NCBI GenBank assembly: GCA_035504095.1 | Contig: DATJSN010000079.1 | Span: 1 to 64,000 of the forward strand | DNA length: 64,000 bases | Direction: 5' to 3' | Origin: DATJSN01 sp035504095 | GTDB lineage: Bacteria > Planctomycetota > Phycisphaerae > WQYP01 | Part shown: positions 63,425-64,000 of the stretch, piece by piece | How the letters are laid out: the number at the start of each line of letters is the position of its first letter | Position numbering within the stretch: the first letter of the stretch is position 1 | The notes under the pieces: model-generated | Seen by the model: the letters and a program-made list of their open reading frames with translations, nothing else | What the model was told of the DNA's origin: nothing | The model's database searches: none | Made by a program: the position numbers and the translations under genes

Positions 63425-64000
63425 ATGTCGGATTTAACTCGCATCACGGAACGTTGCATGGAGATTACACAAACCACGTGTCTGATGGCCCATCCTGAGG
63501 CCGTAGAGCTTTTCGAACAGCTCCAAACGCCATTGCGGGAGATCATTGAGGCGGTCTCTCCTGACGCCCATCTTGTTGCCGATGTGAAAAACGCTTCGGA
63601 CCATTCATGGACTTTACATTTTTGCCTCTGCGATGACTGGTGCCACACGCACGAGAGCATCAATCCCGGCGAATGCATCGCTGGTCCTAAGACTCGGGAA
63701 ATGTTGGAAACCAAATTATCCGAGTTTCTCCTCACACCACGAAACGTACTATTTAAAATGCGCGACGGCACATTCGCCAATGACGACCTGACGCAACTTC
63801 GTTTGAAGCTCAATCAAATTCCCAATATCGTCCGTAAAAATTTAAAGATACAGAATCACTTTGAATTTGTGGCCTGTGGCCCTCAGGTAGCCGCGGCATG
63901 TCTGCACATCAGTAATTTTACGCTGCAGGTCGACGCCTCAGTCGCCGATCAGGTTCAAAAAGCGCTCGAAGACAACGGCTTCGAAATTGAAACCAAAAGC
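63425..64000 (+). CDS. Partial protein of unknown function (runs off the window)
   Basis: An open frame from ATG at 63425 to the last base without a stop: at least 192 residues. It begins MSDLTRITERCMEITQTTCL and includes WTLHFCLCDDWCHTHESINP with three Cys in 10 residues, and a tail AACLHISNFTLQVDASV. No family is recognised and no signal peptide is seen. Frames on the opposite strand here are shadows of it. The upstream terminator separates it from cysK; a ribosome site is not evident. Confidence 0.6.
   Translation, partial: MSDLTRITERCMEITQTTCLMAHPEAVELFEQLQTPLREIIEAVSPDAHLVADVKNASDHSWTLHFCLCDDWCHTHESINPGECIAGPKTREMLETKLSEFLLTPRNVLFKMRDGTFANDDLTQLRLKLNQIPNIVRKNLKIQNHFEFVACGPQVAAACLHISNFTLQVDASVADQVQKALEDNGFEIETKS

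Noticed and set aside
63409..63813. 134-codon minus-strand frame
   Set aside because: Ser/Arg-rich shadow of the plus-strand gene that runs off the window at 64000.

Overview
The window looks like a stretch of a planctomycete chromosome, most likely class Phycisphaerae. The pointers are a 16S rRNA gene whose 5' end reads GGCGTGGTTAAGGCATGCAA, a 16S gene not linked to 23S/5S, an ECF sigma factor with a long C-terminal extension behind a membrane segment, an LRR protein of TDAGLKEL repeats, a DUF1207 outer-membrane protein, a ThuA-like protein, a PocR-GAF-SpoIIE phosphatase and hopanoid side-chain genes. Many signal peptides and lipoboxes plus a DUF1207 barrel fit a diderm envelope. Base composition is near 50% GC, with AT-rich pockets around 30.8-31.4 kb, 38.5-38.9 kb and 49.6-50.8 kb. 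Family assignments come from reading the proteins and recalling families; no search was run.

Layout. 0-6 kb: SUFU-like protein, carA, small lipoprotein and membrane protein, purQ, recJ. 6-11.8 kb is accessory: sigma factor fusion, LRR protein and GNAT enzyme separated by three related repeats, then lipoproteins. 11.3-14 kb: divergent hpnH and hpnG-like genes for hopanoid side-chain formation. 14-18.6 kb: nadA, DUF1207 protein, an orphan 2-oxoacid dehydrogenase E2, fasciclin lipoprotein. 19-25 kb: membrane histidine kinase, orphan UreF-like protein, rhaB with an RbsD/FucU mutarotase, aroK, soluble histidine kinase. 25-30 kb: rpsO-pnp and an amt/PII nitrogen pair. 31-40 kb: NhaD-type antiporter, pabB, phosphatase, a large Asn/Gln-rich secreted protein, lexA. 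40-49.6 kb: ppa, rhomboid protease, thuA, lgt, dapL, GT87, folK, panC, mnmE. 49.7-54.8 kb: two secreted proteins of unknown role, rsmB, hemC. 54.9-57.5 kb: a self-contained 16S transcription unit. 57.5-64 kb: plant-like acyl-ACP desaturase, GhoS-like protein, two membrane proteins, TIM-barrel protein, birA, cysK and a gene running off the end.

Most genes are housekeeping and form short operons (folK-panC after GT87; membrane proteins, TIM barrel, birA and cysK). The least explained structure is a family of non-coding elements with terminal inverted repeats (18841-19116, 42055-42330 inverted, 58998-59153 internally deleted, plus a solo end at 9864-9883). They look like MITEs with a foldable interior and sit directly against gene starts and stops. 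The second notable structure is the 16S unit. It has two tandem promoters, a boxA, a 24-bp processing stalk that closes around 16S alone, and its own terminator, which shows that the gene is transcribed and processed independently of 23S.
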